This document shows positions 18,055 to 27,592 of a stretch of 62,984 nt of DNA, one piece after another. Numbering within the stretch: the stretch's first letter is position 1; each line of letters starts with the position of its first letter. Made by a program: the position numbers and the translations under genes. Source of the stretch: Candidatus Saccharimonadota bacterium (GTDB lineage: Bacteria; Patescibacteriota; Saccharimonadia; Saccharimonadales; Saccharimonadaceae); assembly GCA_017545485.1 (NCBI GenBank), contig JAFWMY010000016.1, positions 1-62,984 of the forward strand, in the 5' to 3' direction. The notes beneath the pieces were generated by a model. It did no database searches. It was not told the DNA's origin and saw only the letters and a list, made by a program, of their open reading frames with translations.

Positions 18055-19605
18055 ATGAAAAAAGTGAGGACATACCAACAATTAATCGGTGAAACTGTTG
18101 AACACTTGCGAACAGAAAAAGGATGGACGCAGGGTGAGTTAGCCGAAAAAGTAGGTTCTAGCCAATCCGCAATTCATAGAATTGAAAAAGGTGGACAAAA
18201 CGTTTCACTAGAAATGATAAATAAACTTTCCGAGGCGTTTGGAACGCAAATTCTCTCTATAAATGATTCTGTTTCACAGAGTTTTAGAATTAGAGGTGGC
18301 AAGGAATTATCTGGTGAGATTACGATTAATACTTCTAAGAATGCCGCGGTCGGTTTATTATGCGCAGCGCTTTTAAATTCTGGAAAGACGATTTTACATA
18401 GAGTAGCGAGGATTGAAGAGGTCTTTAGGATTATTGAAGTTTTAGAGTCGGTTGGTGTAAAATGTCACTGGCAAAACCGTCATCGTGACCTTGAAATTAT
18501 ATCACCACGTGAATTGAAATTGGACGAGATGGATATAGAAGCAGCACGAAGAACTAGGTCTATTATTATGTTTTTGGGGCCGTTACTCCATCGTTTTTCG
18601 CAGTTTAAAATACCTTATGCTGGAGGTTGTTCACTAGGAACCCGTACGGTTGAGCCACATATTCAGGCGCTAAAGTCATTTGGATTAAATGTGGATGCGA
18701 CTTGTAATAGTGGATTCTATGAAGTATCTGTAAATCAGACGACTCTAAAGAAATACCGTGATAGATATATTGTTTTGACCGAACGTGGTGATACTGTGAC
18801 TGAAAATGTTTTGATGGCAGCGGCGTTGGCGCCGGGTAAAACAACCATCGTAGGAGCTTCTCCAAATTATATGGTACAGGATTTGTGTTTTTTCTTAGAG
18901 AAATTGGGTGTAAAAATTTCTGGAATTGGCACTACTAGATTAACTGTTGTAGGACGATCGCGAATTGATTTAGACGTAGAATATTATATATCGGAAGATC
19001 CGATAGAAGCGATGTCGTTCATCGCGGCGGGGCTAGTGACAAACTCGGAGATTACGATTACGAGAGCGCCAATTGAATTTTTGGAAATTGAGTTAGAAGT
19101 TTTGAAATCAATGGGTGCAAAAATTGAAAGAACAGCGGAATATAATTCTGCTAATGGACGAACAAGATTAGTTGATTTAACAATAAAGAAGTCGCATTTA
19201 GTAGCTCCGGTAGATAAGATTCATCCGATGCCATTTCCTGGGCTAAATATTGATAACTTGCCGTTTTTCTCGGTAATTGCGGCGGTGGCGGAAGGACGAA
19301 CTTTGATTCATGACTGGGTATTTGAAAATCGGGCAGTATATATTACGGAGCTTTCTAACTTGAATGTAAAGGTAGAACTTTTGGACGCGCACCGGGTTTA
19401 TATTGTAGGGCCGACAAATTTTCATTCAGCAGATTTAACTGCGCCGCAGGCGTTAAGGCCGGCTGTGGTGGTGTTAATCGGTATGCTTGCAGCACCTGGG
19501 ACGTCAATTTTACGAAATATTTATACAATTAATCGTGGGTATCAAGATTTTGCAGCTAGACTTCGCCACCTTGGGGCAGATATTCAGCCATTGACTGGGA
19601 TTTAA
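18055..19605 (+). CDS. murA: UDP-GlcNAc enolpyruvyl transferase fused to an N-terminal XRE helix-turn-helix
   Basis: 516 residues, about 95 longer than MurA. Residues 10-65 form an XRE/Cro-type helix-turn-helix (TQGELAEKVGSSQSAIHRIE). From about residue 75 the MurA fold follows with its key residues: K95-N96 in TSKNAAV, catalytic C192 in AGGCSLGTR, D in FPGLNIDN, and the FENR segment near residue 427. MurA adds enolpyruvate to UDP-GlcNAc, the first committed step of peptidoglycan synthesis. The frame is unbroken and no second start with a ribosome site separates the domains, so the fusion appears genuine. The HTH may tie enzyme level or substrate state to transcription; this is inference. Confidence 0.93.
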   Translation: MKKVRTYQQLIGETVEHLRTEKGWTQGELAEKVGSSQSAIHRIEKGGQNVSLEMINKLSEAFGTQILSINDSVSQSFRIRGGKELSGEITINTSKNAAVGLLCAALLNSGKTILHRVARIEEVFRIIEVLESVGVKCHWQNRHRDLEIISPRELKLDEMDIEAARRTRSIIMFLGPLLHRFSQFKIPYAGGCSLGTRTVEPHIQALKSFGLNVDATCNSGFYEVSVNQTTLKKYRDRYIVLTERGDTVTENVLMAAALAPGKTTIVGASPNYMVQDLCFFLEKLGVKISGIGTTRLTVVGRSRIDLDVEYYISEDPIEAMSFIAAGLVTNSEITITRAPIEFLEIELEVLKSMGAKIERTAEYNSANGRTRLVDLTIKKSHLVAPVDKIHPMPFPGLNIDNLPFFSVIAAVAEGRTLIHDWVFENRAVYITELSNLNVKVELLDAHRVYIVGPTNFHSADLTAPQALRPAVVVLIGMLAAPGTSILRNIYTINRGYQDFAARLRHLGADIQPLTGI

Positions 19606-19654
19606 TATGGTATAATATAAACGTAAGCTTAAACATAATTAGAAAAGAGGTTTT

Positions 19655-21157
19655 ATGAGCATAAACGATGATTTTACTACTAGTGTAAGTAGTGAGAATG
19701 ATTCTGTTGCGCATGAGGATTATAGCGAGAGTGATAATAATGAACAAAAAAATAATAGTAGATTTGACGAGAGAGGCAAACAGGCAATAAATTCTACATT
19801 TAATGATGTAAATGAAAAAAACACGGACAGCGAGAATAGGTTTTCTGATGGTTTTAATGGTGATATTGTAGTAGATTCAGCGGAAACAAAGTCGGTGAGC
19901 GAAACAGAGGTTTCAAAGTATTTTGGTTGTGACATGAAGGAAACGACTATGAAGTATTACGGCGATAAGGAGTGGGCAGCTTTGAGAGAAGATGCGGTTA
20001 GGATTGTTAACCTTGATCATGATATGGTTAGTGGTTTGCGTGAACGTGGGGAATTGTCTGAAGAAGATAATAAAAAATATACGTCGTTATTGAAAATTGG
20101 TGTTGATGCAAAAAATTTAACTGTGGATGAGATGTCGGATGTTCTAGATTATGCGTTTGATAAAACTGAAGAAATTCGGACCAGAAAGACAGAAAGGTTG
20201 TATGATGCATTGAATAGACATATAAATGGAGTTAGGTCTAGACATGATGGAATGGAACCAGCATTTTATAATCCTGTAGAGGCTGAACGAAAAGATGCTA
20301 TTAGGGATAAGTATTTGGCGTGGGAAAGGGGTGAGTTTAATTTAGAGAGAGGGTTTGACGTAGAAGAAGCTTATAATAGGTTGATTGAAGAGGGGTATGA
20401 ACCTTCCGAAATGTTACGAAGACATTTAGAAGAAGAAGATTTTGAAGATTTATATGACGAAGGTTTAGTTGATGATGATTTGCGTTTTGTATATGGCCCA
20501 TTTACTGAAGAAAATATGAAAGATATGGACGTATTTGAATCTAGGACTTGGACTGATATAACTAATTCACGATATTTTGATAATAGTGGGAGAAAGTCAG
20601 ATAGCCTATCTAATGCAGTTAGTGGGGTAGCTATAAATAATAAAAAAGTGACCGGCAAAAGTCTATCTAATTTGCTTGATGAAACGATTAGGGCTAATAG
20701 CGCTAGTCCTGAGGTAGATTTGGTATACGATTATATTGCTAGCGAAGTCTTACAAACGCATCGTTTAAAGGCGAAAGAGCTTTTGATTGCTTCTTCGGCG
20801 GTGGCTTTGGACACGTTAAATATAGAGGGAGCTGAAAGTGGTCGCCAGGAAGAAATCCTTAAGTCTATGCGTGGTTCCGTAAGCTACATAAGTTATTATT
20901 TAGGTAAAATATTTGGGCGTTCATCATCAGAAATGAAAGAGCGATTTGGCTCTACTAGACCTATTTCAAAAGAATTTTTGACTGAAATGGTTGGCGAAAT
21001 AAAGGAATTGTCTCCTTCGCGCGTGGAATATGTGGAGAGATATTTTAAGCCATTATTGACAAAACTTGACGAACATTTTAGGAATCTTTTGAATAATAAA
21101 GTAATTGTTTACGAAAAATCATCTATTATGGATGAGTATTCAGAAGAGTTGGATTAA
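19655..21157 (+). CDS. Large acidic protein of unknown function
   Basis: 500 residues after a leader with AGAGG about 8 nt before ATG 19655. The first 100 residues are low-complexity and rich in Ser, Asn, Asp and Glu. The remainder is predicted mainly helical with repeated acidic stretches (RHLEEEDFEDLYDEG). No signal peptide or membrane helix is seen, so it is probably cytoplasmic. I do not recognise a family. It ends within the start region of the next gene, in another frame, suggesting translational coupling or a frameshift in a once-continuous gene. Confidence 0.7.
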   Translation: MSINDDFTTSVSSENDSVAHEDYSESDNNEQKNNSRFDERGKQAINSTFNDVNEKNTDSENRFSDGFNGDIVVDSAETKSVSETEVSKYFGCDMKETTMKYYGDKEWAALREDAVRIVNLDHDMVSGLRERGELSEEDNKKYTSLLKIGVDAKNLTVDEMSDVLDYAFDKTEEIRTRKTERLYDALNRHINGVRSRHDGMEPAFYNPVEAERKDAIRDKYLAWERGEFNLERGFDVEEAYNRLIEEGYEPSEMLRRHLEEEDFEDLYDEGLVDDDLRFVYGPFTEENMKDMDVFESRTWTDITNSRYFDNSGRKSDSLSNAVSGVAINNKKVTGKSLSNLLDETIRANSASPEVDLVYDYIASEVLQTHRLKAKELLIASSAVALDTLNIEGAESGRQEEILKSMRGSVSYISYYLGKIFGRSSSEMKERFGSTRPISKEFLTEMVGEIKELSPSRVEYVERYFKPLLTKLDEHFRNLLNNKVIVYEKSSIMDEYSEELD

Positions 21158-23381
21158 AGTGTTTAAGCCTGAAAAACAATTTGGCAATGATGTTATCAAA
21201 AATGAAGGTTCTTTTGATGAAAACGGGACTAATCTTGACAGTGAGGTTTTAGATTATAATTTTGAAGCTGATAACGCAAATAGGAATGATGGCGAAAAAA
21301 TTTTAAAGGATTTAGATAAAGAGTTGCCAGACGATTATCACGTTTCTGCTGAACATAAAGTTTTGTTTGGAACCTTAGAAGAGACGAAAGACAATTCTGG
21401 CTTTCCAATTATCTTAAGAAATTACGCAACATTCACGGCTCTTGGTTTGGAATATGGCGAAAAAAGAATCCCGTATAAAATGGAATTTCAGCAAGAAATA
21501 CATGAAAAAAACTTTCAGGATTTTTTGGATAAAAATGACGATGAAGATGATTATGCTGATTTGAGTGAAAGAATAGATAAGGAAAATGAGTTTTGGGAAG
21601 AGCCTTTATCAGAAATTATGGTAGAACAACTGATGTTATTATACAAGAGGGAGAATCGTGCTTCTATTTCTAAATTAATACAAGAGAGAAAAGCTTTACC
21701 TGTTTCTGCAGAAAATGAATATGGGCATAATGAAAAAAGTTTTTTGAGGAAGGAATTTGATAAGTATGAATTAGCTGTTGAACAAGAGCTTAGGAAGAAG
21801 TATAAAAGAAAGAGCAAAGAATCAGAGACCGACTATGAAAATAGGATAATAATGAAGCTAAATAGTAAACGATATAATTATATTGAAAAAAATTATAAAA
21901 ATAAAAAAGAAAAAGATATACAAGATTTTGCAATAAAAGAAGGGATAATGACTGAAGATGAGTGTAAAATATTTAATCATTATACTAAAAAGAGAGATGC
22001 GATAATAAAGAAGATAGGTGATTTTCAGGATTATGCTGGTAATAAAATACCTGGAAATCGTTTGGAAATGTTACGGGGAGATATTAAGCAGTATCTAAAA
22101 ATCTATATAAAGGATGAGCTTATTAAATCTTCGGGAATTGATGATTATTATAAGAAAAATGTAAGAGGTCGTTTAAGGATTGATCTTTTTGAGTATAAAA
22201 AAATAGATGGTGATAGTTTTTTCAATAAGATGGTGGAAAAAACTCCTGAAATTCTAAAACACCCTGAGATAATGAATGAAATTGAAAACCTTAAAGAAAT
22301 GGCTAAAGAGTTTTATTTGGAAATAATTCCAAAATTCGATAAAGCAAAAGCAGGTTTTTTTAATAGCTATAATGCGAAGAAATATGAACTAGACCAGCGG
22401 GCAAGTGATTTAAGAGAAAAAAATAAGGCTCTAAACGAGGATGAGATAAGTAGGATATTATTGCCTAGTGAAGTAGGAATGTTTAAAAAACAAATTGCGG
22501 ATTTGGTTTTTCCAGATGATGATGGTTTTAGTGATGTGCTAATTATACCAACTGGTATTGTAGCTGTGACAAAGGATGGGGATTGTAAGTTTGGTGCAAT
22601 TTCACCTTTGGATGAAAGAGTCTTGGCAATAATTGAGGATGTTGAAAGAAAAAAATGTTGGATTAAAACATGGGAGAAGAAACAAGGAGAAAATGATTCA
22701 TTAGTTCGGGAACTTTTGGCAAAAAAAATTGACGATGAAAAGGCCACGTCTAAAGATGCTTTTGATGAAAGGGGAGAATCTTATTTAGATATTAATCAAC
22801 TTGCGCCTCCGGTTTCTTTTGATAAGAGAACTGGTAGAGTTAATGATTCTATGCAGGAGAAGGATTATAAAATACTAGAAAAATTTGTTCCTTTGTTTGG
22901 TGATTTTATCAAAGGCGTAGATTTACGGACAATTGATAGAGATATCAACCTTACAAGTACAAGATTAGAAATAGTCGGTTATTTATCTGGTGATGATTAT
23001 AAGAAAGATATGTTACTTGTGTCTGGCGATTGTAAAATAAATACAAGAGAGCTGGACATCCTATTTTATAATACTACTCCAGAAAAAATGCAAAAATTAT
23101 ATGCACGTGTTTCTGCTGAGCTAGGTATTTCGTTGTATGAGCACCTCAGCAAAGAGAAAAGAGATGCGTTTAATGAGATAATAGGTTTAAATAATAGTAT
23201 TTCGGAGACAGAGTTTTATAAACTTTTTCATAAGAGTGTGGGAAATGCAACTGAAAGGCGTAGGTTAATAAGAAGGACTGTGTTTTTAACGGAGTTTAAT
23301 AATTATATTATCGGAAAAGCTAGTAGACAAATAAATGAGTTTTTTGATAGTTTTAAAAAGCAATCTCAATTAGTCCAATAA
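21132..23381 (+). CDS. Large charged helical protein of unknown function
   Basis: 749 residues if started at ATG 21132; GTG 21159 just after the upstream stop is an alternative and neither has a good ribosome site. Long Lys/Glu helical stretches (KRKSKESETDYENR, KNKKEKDIQDFA) suggest coiled coil. One more ordered region at about residues 450-500 contains DVLIIPTGIVAVTKDGD. The gene is more A-rich than its neighbours. No catalytic motif is recognised. Together with the upstream gene it forms a 3.7-kb block unlike the housekeeping genes on both sides. Confidence 0.7.
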   Translation: MSIQKSWIKVFKPEKQFGNDVIKNEGSFDENGTNLDSEVLDYNFEADNANRNDGEKILKDLDKELPDDYHVSAEHKVLFGTLEETKDNSGFPIILRNYATFTALGLEYGEKRIPYKMEFQQEIHEKNFQDFLDKNDDEDDYADLSERIDKENEFWEEPLSEIMVEQLMLLYKRENRASISKLIQERKALPVSAENEYGHNEKSFLRKEFDKYELAVEQELRKKYKRKSKESETDYENRIIMKLNSKRYNYIEKNYKNKKEKDIQDFAIKEGIMTEDECKIFNHYTKKRDAIIKKIGDFQDYAGNKIPGNRLEMLRGDIKQYLKIYIKDELIKSSGIDDYYKKNVRGRLRIDLFEYKKIDGDSFFNKMVEKTPEILKHPEIMNEIENLKEMAKEFYLEIIPKFDKAKAGFFNSYNAKKYELDQRASDLREKNKALNEDEISRILLPSEVGMFKKQIADLVFPDDDGFSDVLIIPTGIVAVTKDGDCKFGAISPLDERVLAIIEDVERKKCWIKTWEKKQGENDSLVRELLAKKIDDEKATSKDAFDERGESYLDINQLAPPVSFDKRTGRVNDSMQEKDYKILEKFVPLFGDFIKGVDLRTIDRDINLTSTRLEIVGYLSGDDYKKDMLLVSGDCKINTRELDILFYNTTPEKMQKLYARVSAELGISLYEHLSKEKRDAFNEIIGLNNSISETEFYKLFHKSVGNATERRRLIRRTVFLTEFNNYIIGKASRQINEFFDSFKKQSQLVQ

Positions 23382-23386
23382 TAATT

Positions 23387-23401
23387 TGGTATAATGGTGT
23401 A
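23387..23401 (+). promoter_or_regulatory. Leaderless-type promoter of the UvrD-like helicase gene
   Basis: TGG-TATAAT plus 6 nt to ATG 23402. Confidence 0.65.
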
Positions 23402-25417
23402 ATGAATGAAATTTTGGAGGGGTTAAATAAACAGCAAAAAGAAGCGGTGGAGACTTTGGAAGGGCCGGTGTTGATTTTGGCGGGGGCGGGATCAGGTAAA
23501 ACTAAAACCTTGACGCATCGTATTGCTAATTTGATTTCACACGGCGTGAAACCGGCACATATTCTTGCGGTAACGTTTACAAACAAAGCGGCGAAAGAAA
23601 TGCGAGCGAGGTTATGGAAATTATTGCAAGTGGAATCGGGGTTTTCTGGGGAGCCACCACGTAGTTTCATGCCTTATATGGGAACATTTCACGGGATAGC
23701 GGTGAAAATTTTGCGAAGCGAAGCAGAAGCGCTTGGAATTGATCGGAATTTTGTGATTTACGACACTGATGACCAGGTGTCATTAATTCGCCGAATTATG
23801 AAAGAACTAAAGATGTCTGATAATAAACAATTAAAACCGAAATCGGCTCAAGCGATTATTTCGGCGGAGAAAAACCAAGGTAATGGACCGGAGGATTATG
23901 AAGCGAGAGCGTTATATCCTAACCAAAAACAGATTGCAAAAATTTTTTATAAGTATGAGGAAGAAAAAAGAAAGGCAGGAGCGTTGGATTTTGACGATTT
24001 GCTGCTTTATGAGTTGGAATTGTTTAAAAAATATCCGGAAATTAGGAAAAAGTGGCAAAATAAATTTGAACATATTTTAATTGATGAATATCAGGATACG
24101 AATTTAGTACAGTATAGTATTGTGAGACTACTTGTGAATGAAAAACGGAATATTTGCGTGGTGGGGGATGATTGGCAGTCAATTTATTCTTGGCGAGGGG
24201 CAGATTTTACAAATATTTTGCATTTTGAAAAGGATTTTCCTGGGGCAAAGGTAATTAAACTGGAACAGAATTATCGTTCTACTGGGCATATTTTAGAGGC
24301 GTCGCAAAAAATTATAAATGAAAATAAAACACGGACTGAAAAAACATTATTTACGGAGGCAGGAGAGGGCGAGCCAGTGGATGTGGAGTCTTTACAAGAT
24401 GAAAATGGTGAAGCAAATTTTGTGGCATTATCGGTTCTGAATATGCAAAAGGACTATCCTGATTTTAGTGATTTTGCGGTACTTTATCGGACGAATGCGC
24501 AGTCATATGCCTTTGAAAAAGCATTTATGAATATGCATATTCCTTACAAAATTGTTGGTGGGGTGAGATTTTATGATCGTAAGGAAGTAAAGGATGTGTT
24601 AGCAATTTTGAAGGTGATAATGAACCAGCGAGATAAGGTAAGTTTGTCGCGGATAGTGTCTAATGTATTGTCCGGAATTGGCGAGGCATCGCTCGTGAAG
24701 GTTTTTTCGGCAATGGACTCATTAAGTGACGAGAAACCACTTTTTAATGAAGATTTACCTGAGGTTTTAAAGGCCGGGAAGGCACGTAATGGATTACTGC
24801 GGTTGATTAATTTTTTGAAGAAATGCAATTCGGGAGATAATCCTGGCGAATTGGTAAAACGGGCAATAGAATACTTTGACTTTAAAACTTTAACGGACGA
24901 TGGCACGCCTTCTGCGGAAGATAGGATGGGAAATTTAGAAGTATTGATGACGACAGCGTCTGAGTATAGTACTTTAGATGAGTTTTTGGCGGATGCGAGT
25001 TTAATGTCTTCGGCGGACGAGGCTGTGGTAAAAAACTCAGTGACCCTGATGACTTTGCATGCGGCAAAGGGGTTGGAATTTCCAGTGGTTTTTATTGTTG
25101 GGCTAGAAGAAGGGTTATTCCCGAGTGGAAGATGTACTAATGAAGAGGCTGAAATGGAAGAAGAAAGAAGACTGATGTATGTAGGAATGACACGAGCAAT
25201 GCAGAGATTGTTTTTGACTTATGCTACTTCGCGGTATAGTTATGGGTCGCGTAATTATAATATGCCTTCGCGATTTTTGACGGAATTAGGCTATAACCCA
25301 TATGGATCGGCGGGGTATCATGATGAAAATGGTGACGGCTTTACTGATTTTACTGATGATGACTTTGGTGAAAGTGATTTTGATCCTTTTCCAGATGACG
25401 TGCCCGTATTTGAATAA
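23402..25417 (+). CDS. UvrD/PcrA-family DNA helicase
   Basis: 671 residues of superfamily 1A. Motif I is GAGSGKT (residues 29-35), motif Ia ends in VTFTNKAA, motif II is DEYQDTN, motif III is GDDWQSIYSWRGAD, motif IV is NYRST, motif V is TLHAAKGLEFP and motif VI is VGMTRA. It would unwind DNA in repair and replication. A final acidic tail (DFTDDDFGESDFDPF) replaces the basic RNA-polymerase-binding tail found in many PcrA proteins. UvrD, PcrA and Rep cannot be separated with confidence. Confidence 0.95.
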   Translation: MNEILEGLNKQQKEAVETLEGPVLILAGAGSGKTKTLTHRIANLISHGVKPAHILAVTFTNKAAKEMRARLWKLLQVESGFSGEPPRSFMPYMGTFHGIAVKILRSEAEALGIDRNFVIYDTDDQVSLIRRIMKELKMSDNKQLKPKSAQAIISAEKNQGNGPEDYEARALYPNQKQIAKIFYKYEEEKRKAGALDFDDLLLYELELFKKYPEIRKKWQNKFEHILIDEYQDTNLVQYSIVRLLVNEKRNICVVGDDWQSIYSWRGADFTNILHFEKDFPGAKVIKLEQNYRSTGHILEASQKIINENKTRTEKTLFTEAGEGEPVDVESLQDENGEANFVALSVLNMQKDYPDFSDFAVLYRTNAQSYAFEKAFMNMHIPYKIVGGVRFYDRKEVKDVLAILKVIMNQRDKVSLSRIVSNVLSGIGEASLVKVFSAMDSLSDEKPLFNEDLPEVLKAGKARNGLLRLINFLKKCNSGDNPGELVKRAIEYFDFKTLTDDGTPSAEDRMGNLEVLMTTASEYSTLDEFLADASLMSSADEAVVKNSVTLMTLHAAKGLEFPVVFIVGLEEGLFPSGRCTNEEAEMEEERRLMYVGMTRAMQRLFLTYATSRYSYGSRNYNMPSRFLTELGYNPYGSAGYHDENGDGFTDFTDDDFGESDFDPFPDDVPVFE

Positions 25418-25447
25418 TTTGAATTATAGGCGAAATCATTAAAATAA

Positions 25448-25461
25448 TGTATAATAAGGTT
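25448..25461 (+). promoter_or_regulatory. Leaderless-type promoter of the envelope cluster at 25462
   Basis: TG-TATAAT plus 6 nt to ATG 25462. Confidence 0.55.
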
Positions 25462-26010
25462 ATGAAGAAAAAAGGGGTAATGTATAATTATATCATAAGC
25501 TTTATAATCTGTCAAGTATTGTGTCTTGGTGGCGTGTTGGTTTTTGGGAATTTTGTTAGTGCGGAAGAGGCGCAACCAGAGATTGCTCCAGAGAAGTTAA
25601 CAATTATTTCTAAACATTGTGATGCAATTAAAAGTAGTCTAAAAATTGTCCAAAAAAACGATGCCAGAACGAGGGTTTATTTGGGGGCATATTATGAAAA
25701 AATTTTGACGAAGTATATTACTGCTTTAAATTTGAAATTAGTGGAAAGTAATATTTCTGATGTAGGTCTGATAGAAAATCAAAACAATTTTGTAAAAACA
25801 AAGCAAGCGTTTAATGACGATTTTATTAGCTATCAGAAAGGTTTGGAAGAGTTGGTTCTAATTGATTGCAAAAATGAGCCTAAGAAGTTTTACGAGGAGT
25901 TAGTAAAAGTGAGAAAGAAACAAAGTGTGATGACGAAGGATATGAAAAAATTATCAGATTTAATTACTGAACAAAAGAATTTGGTGAGTAAGCTAAAGGA
26001 GAAGCTATGA
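25462..26010 (+). CDS. Secreted helical protein of unknown function
   Basis: 182 residues from ATG 25462, picked for its spacing to the -10 box over ATG 25447. A signal peptide is clear: basic start (KKKG), hydrophobic helix, and a VSA-EE cleavage site near residues 34-36. The mature part is helical and Lys/Glu rich, with two cysteines in about 80 residues (KHCDAI and IDCKNEP) that could form a disulfide. It overlaps the next gene by 4 nt. It could serve as an extracellular coiled-coil partner of the next two products. Confidence 0.75.
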   Translation: MKKKGVMYNYIISFIICQVLCLGGVLVFGNFVSAEEAQPEIAPEKLTIISKHCDAIKSSLKIVQKNDARTRVYLGAYYEKILTKYITALNLKLVESNISDVGLIENQNNFVKTKQAFNDDFISYQKGLEELVLIDCKNEPKKFYEELVKVRKKQSVMTKDMKKLSDLITEQKNLVSKLKEKL

Positions 26011-26429
26011 AAAAGTTAAAAGAGAAGCAGGCTTCTGAAAAAAAGCAAAATCGTGGAGCAATAAACTTGATAATAATGGGTCTTTTGTCAGTTTTGATTG
26101 CGGTTTCAACTACTGGAATAAGTTTGGCGATTTATCATAATTCAGGGGATATTTATTTGGATAGATCGCGTCCTGGTTATTTGCCAGATGAGGAAGAAAT
26201 TGAAGGAGATGAAGATGAAGACGTAGAAGAATACGATTTTTCTAAGAGTGGTTCGGTGACTCGCGAATCTTTAGATGAATATTTGAAATATTTAAGTCAA
26301 GAGGAAAAAGCAGTCAATGCGTATGAGAAACCATTTGATGCAATGGTTCTGTCTGATGAGCATTTAGGGATTGTTTTAAGTGATAGTGCAGATGGGGCCA
26401 TTAAGGACGTGGAAGGTATAGCTGAATAA
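26007..26429 (+). CDS. Single-pass membrane protein with acidic external segment
   Basis: 140 residues. A basic cytoplasmic tail (KKLKEKQASEKKQNR) leads into one helix at about residues 20-42. Outside it is a very acidic linker (DEEEIEGDEDEDVEEYD) and a small helical C-terminus. It overlaps the preceding gene by 4 nt and lies 44 nt before the fibro-slime gene. Family not recognised. Confidence 0.72.
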   Translation: MKKLKEKQASEKKQNRGAINLIIMGLLSVLIAVSTTGISLAIYHNSGDIYLDRSRPGYLPDEEEIEGDEDEDVEEYDFSKSGSVTRESLDEYLKYLSQEEKAVNAYEKPFDAMVLSDEHLGIVLSDSADGAIKDVEGIAE

Positions 26430-26473
26430 AACTTGATTTTTGAGATAAAAAAGCTTATACTAAAAGGAGAAGT

Positions 26474-27592
26474 ATGAAGAAGAAGCGTAAAAACGGAAAG
26501 AAATTCGGGATAATCGCTCTTAGTGCGTTTGTAGTGGCTGTGCTTTTGTCGGTTTTTAGCCTTTCGCATACCGTTAAAGAGATATCAGAAGTAGCAGTTT
26601 CAAAAACTCCTACGGCAATCTTGGCTAGTGCGGGAGTTTCTGAAGGGCGCTCGGTTAATGTACCGGTATTATACTATGACCAGAAAGCAGATGCTTGTGT
26701 AAATTTGTATGATTTGAACTTAAAAGGTGCTTTGGAAAGCCGCCAATTTGAGTGGTCGGAGTGTGGATATTTAAATAAGCAGATTGAGCAAGGGTTAGTT
26801 GAATTTGAATTAAATGAACAATTTCTACCGGTAGGTAAGAGTGGTGAGTTGACGCCGAATAGAGGTCTTGGAGATATTACACGATGGTTTTCGGCAGTGG
26901 ATGGAAAGAGCGCGAGCTATACTGGAACGATAAGACTTGATTATAAAGCAGATGGCGCTGTGTTTTCGTTTTATAAGGATGAGTTTTATCCGTTGAATGA
27001 TGCTGAATTTAGCAAAGGTGACTTTGTAAATAAAGATGGGCGCAATCATTTGTTTGCGATGAATTTCGCTGTGCCATTTACACCGTTGCTTAGCGGGGAT
27101 GAGACATTTACGATTAATGCCGATGATGATACTTTTGTGTTTGTTGGTAATAAACTAACGATTGATATGGGTGGCGTACATGACGCGACAACTGGCGTAT
27201 TTCAAATCCATGAAAACGGTGAAGTTTACACTTCAGTAGATGGGGAAACCATGGCTTATTCGGGTGTGAATGTCGGGAAAGATGAAGGCTCAATTATACG
27301 AATATTCCATGCTGATAGAGACTCCAATGATTCAAAATTTAATGTGAACTTTAGCGGCATGAATTTAGCCTTAGTTGACACTAAACTTGCTGATAGCGGA
27401 GAAGATGAAATTCAAGTAGCGTATGATCCAGCCGATCCATCGTATGTGGCACCTTTGGGTGAAAGCAGAGTGTTTAAGCCTAGCAGTACTAAAGGTTTGA
27501 TTATTGTAGCCACAATTGAAGGCGCAGTTTTGATAGCATTTTCAGTTTTTACCGCAATTATGATAAAGCTTCTAATGAAGAGTAAAAGATAA
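26474..27592 (+). CDS. Fibro-slime domain surface protein
   Basis: 372 residues after AAAGGAGAAGT. N-terminal helix at about residues 12-31 (signal or anchor) and a C-terminal helix at about 343-366 ending in a basic tail, so both ends may be membrane-held. The centre matches the fibro-slime domain: FTINADDDTFVFVGNKLTID followed by MGGVHDATTG, a beta-rich carbohydrate-binding-like module related to PA14. Such domains occur in extracellular and cellulosome-like adhesins. It most likely acts outside the cell with the two genes upstream. Confidence 0.82.
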   Translation: MKKKRKNGKKFGIIALSAFVVAVLLSVFSLSHTVKEISEVAVSKTPTAILASAGVSEGRSVNVPVLYYDQKADACVNLYDLNLKGALESRQFEWSECGYLNKQIEQGLVEFELNEQFLPVGKSGELTPNRGLGDITRWFSAVDGKSASYTGTIRLDYKADGAVFSFYKDEFYPLNDAEFSKGDFVNKDGRNHLFAMNFAVPFTPLLSGDETFTINADDDTFVFVGNKLTIDMGGVHDATTGVFQIHENGEVYTSVDGETMAYSGVNVGKDEGSIIRIFHADRDSNDSKFNVNFSGMNLALVDTKLADSGEDEIQVAYDPADPSYVAPLGESRVFKPSSTKGLIIVATIEGAVLIAFSVFTAIMIKLLMKSKR

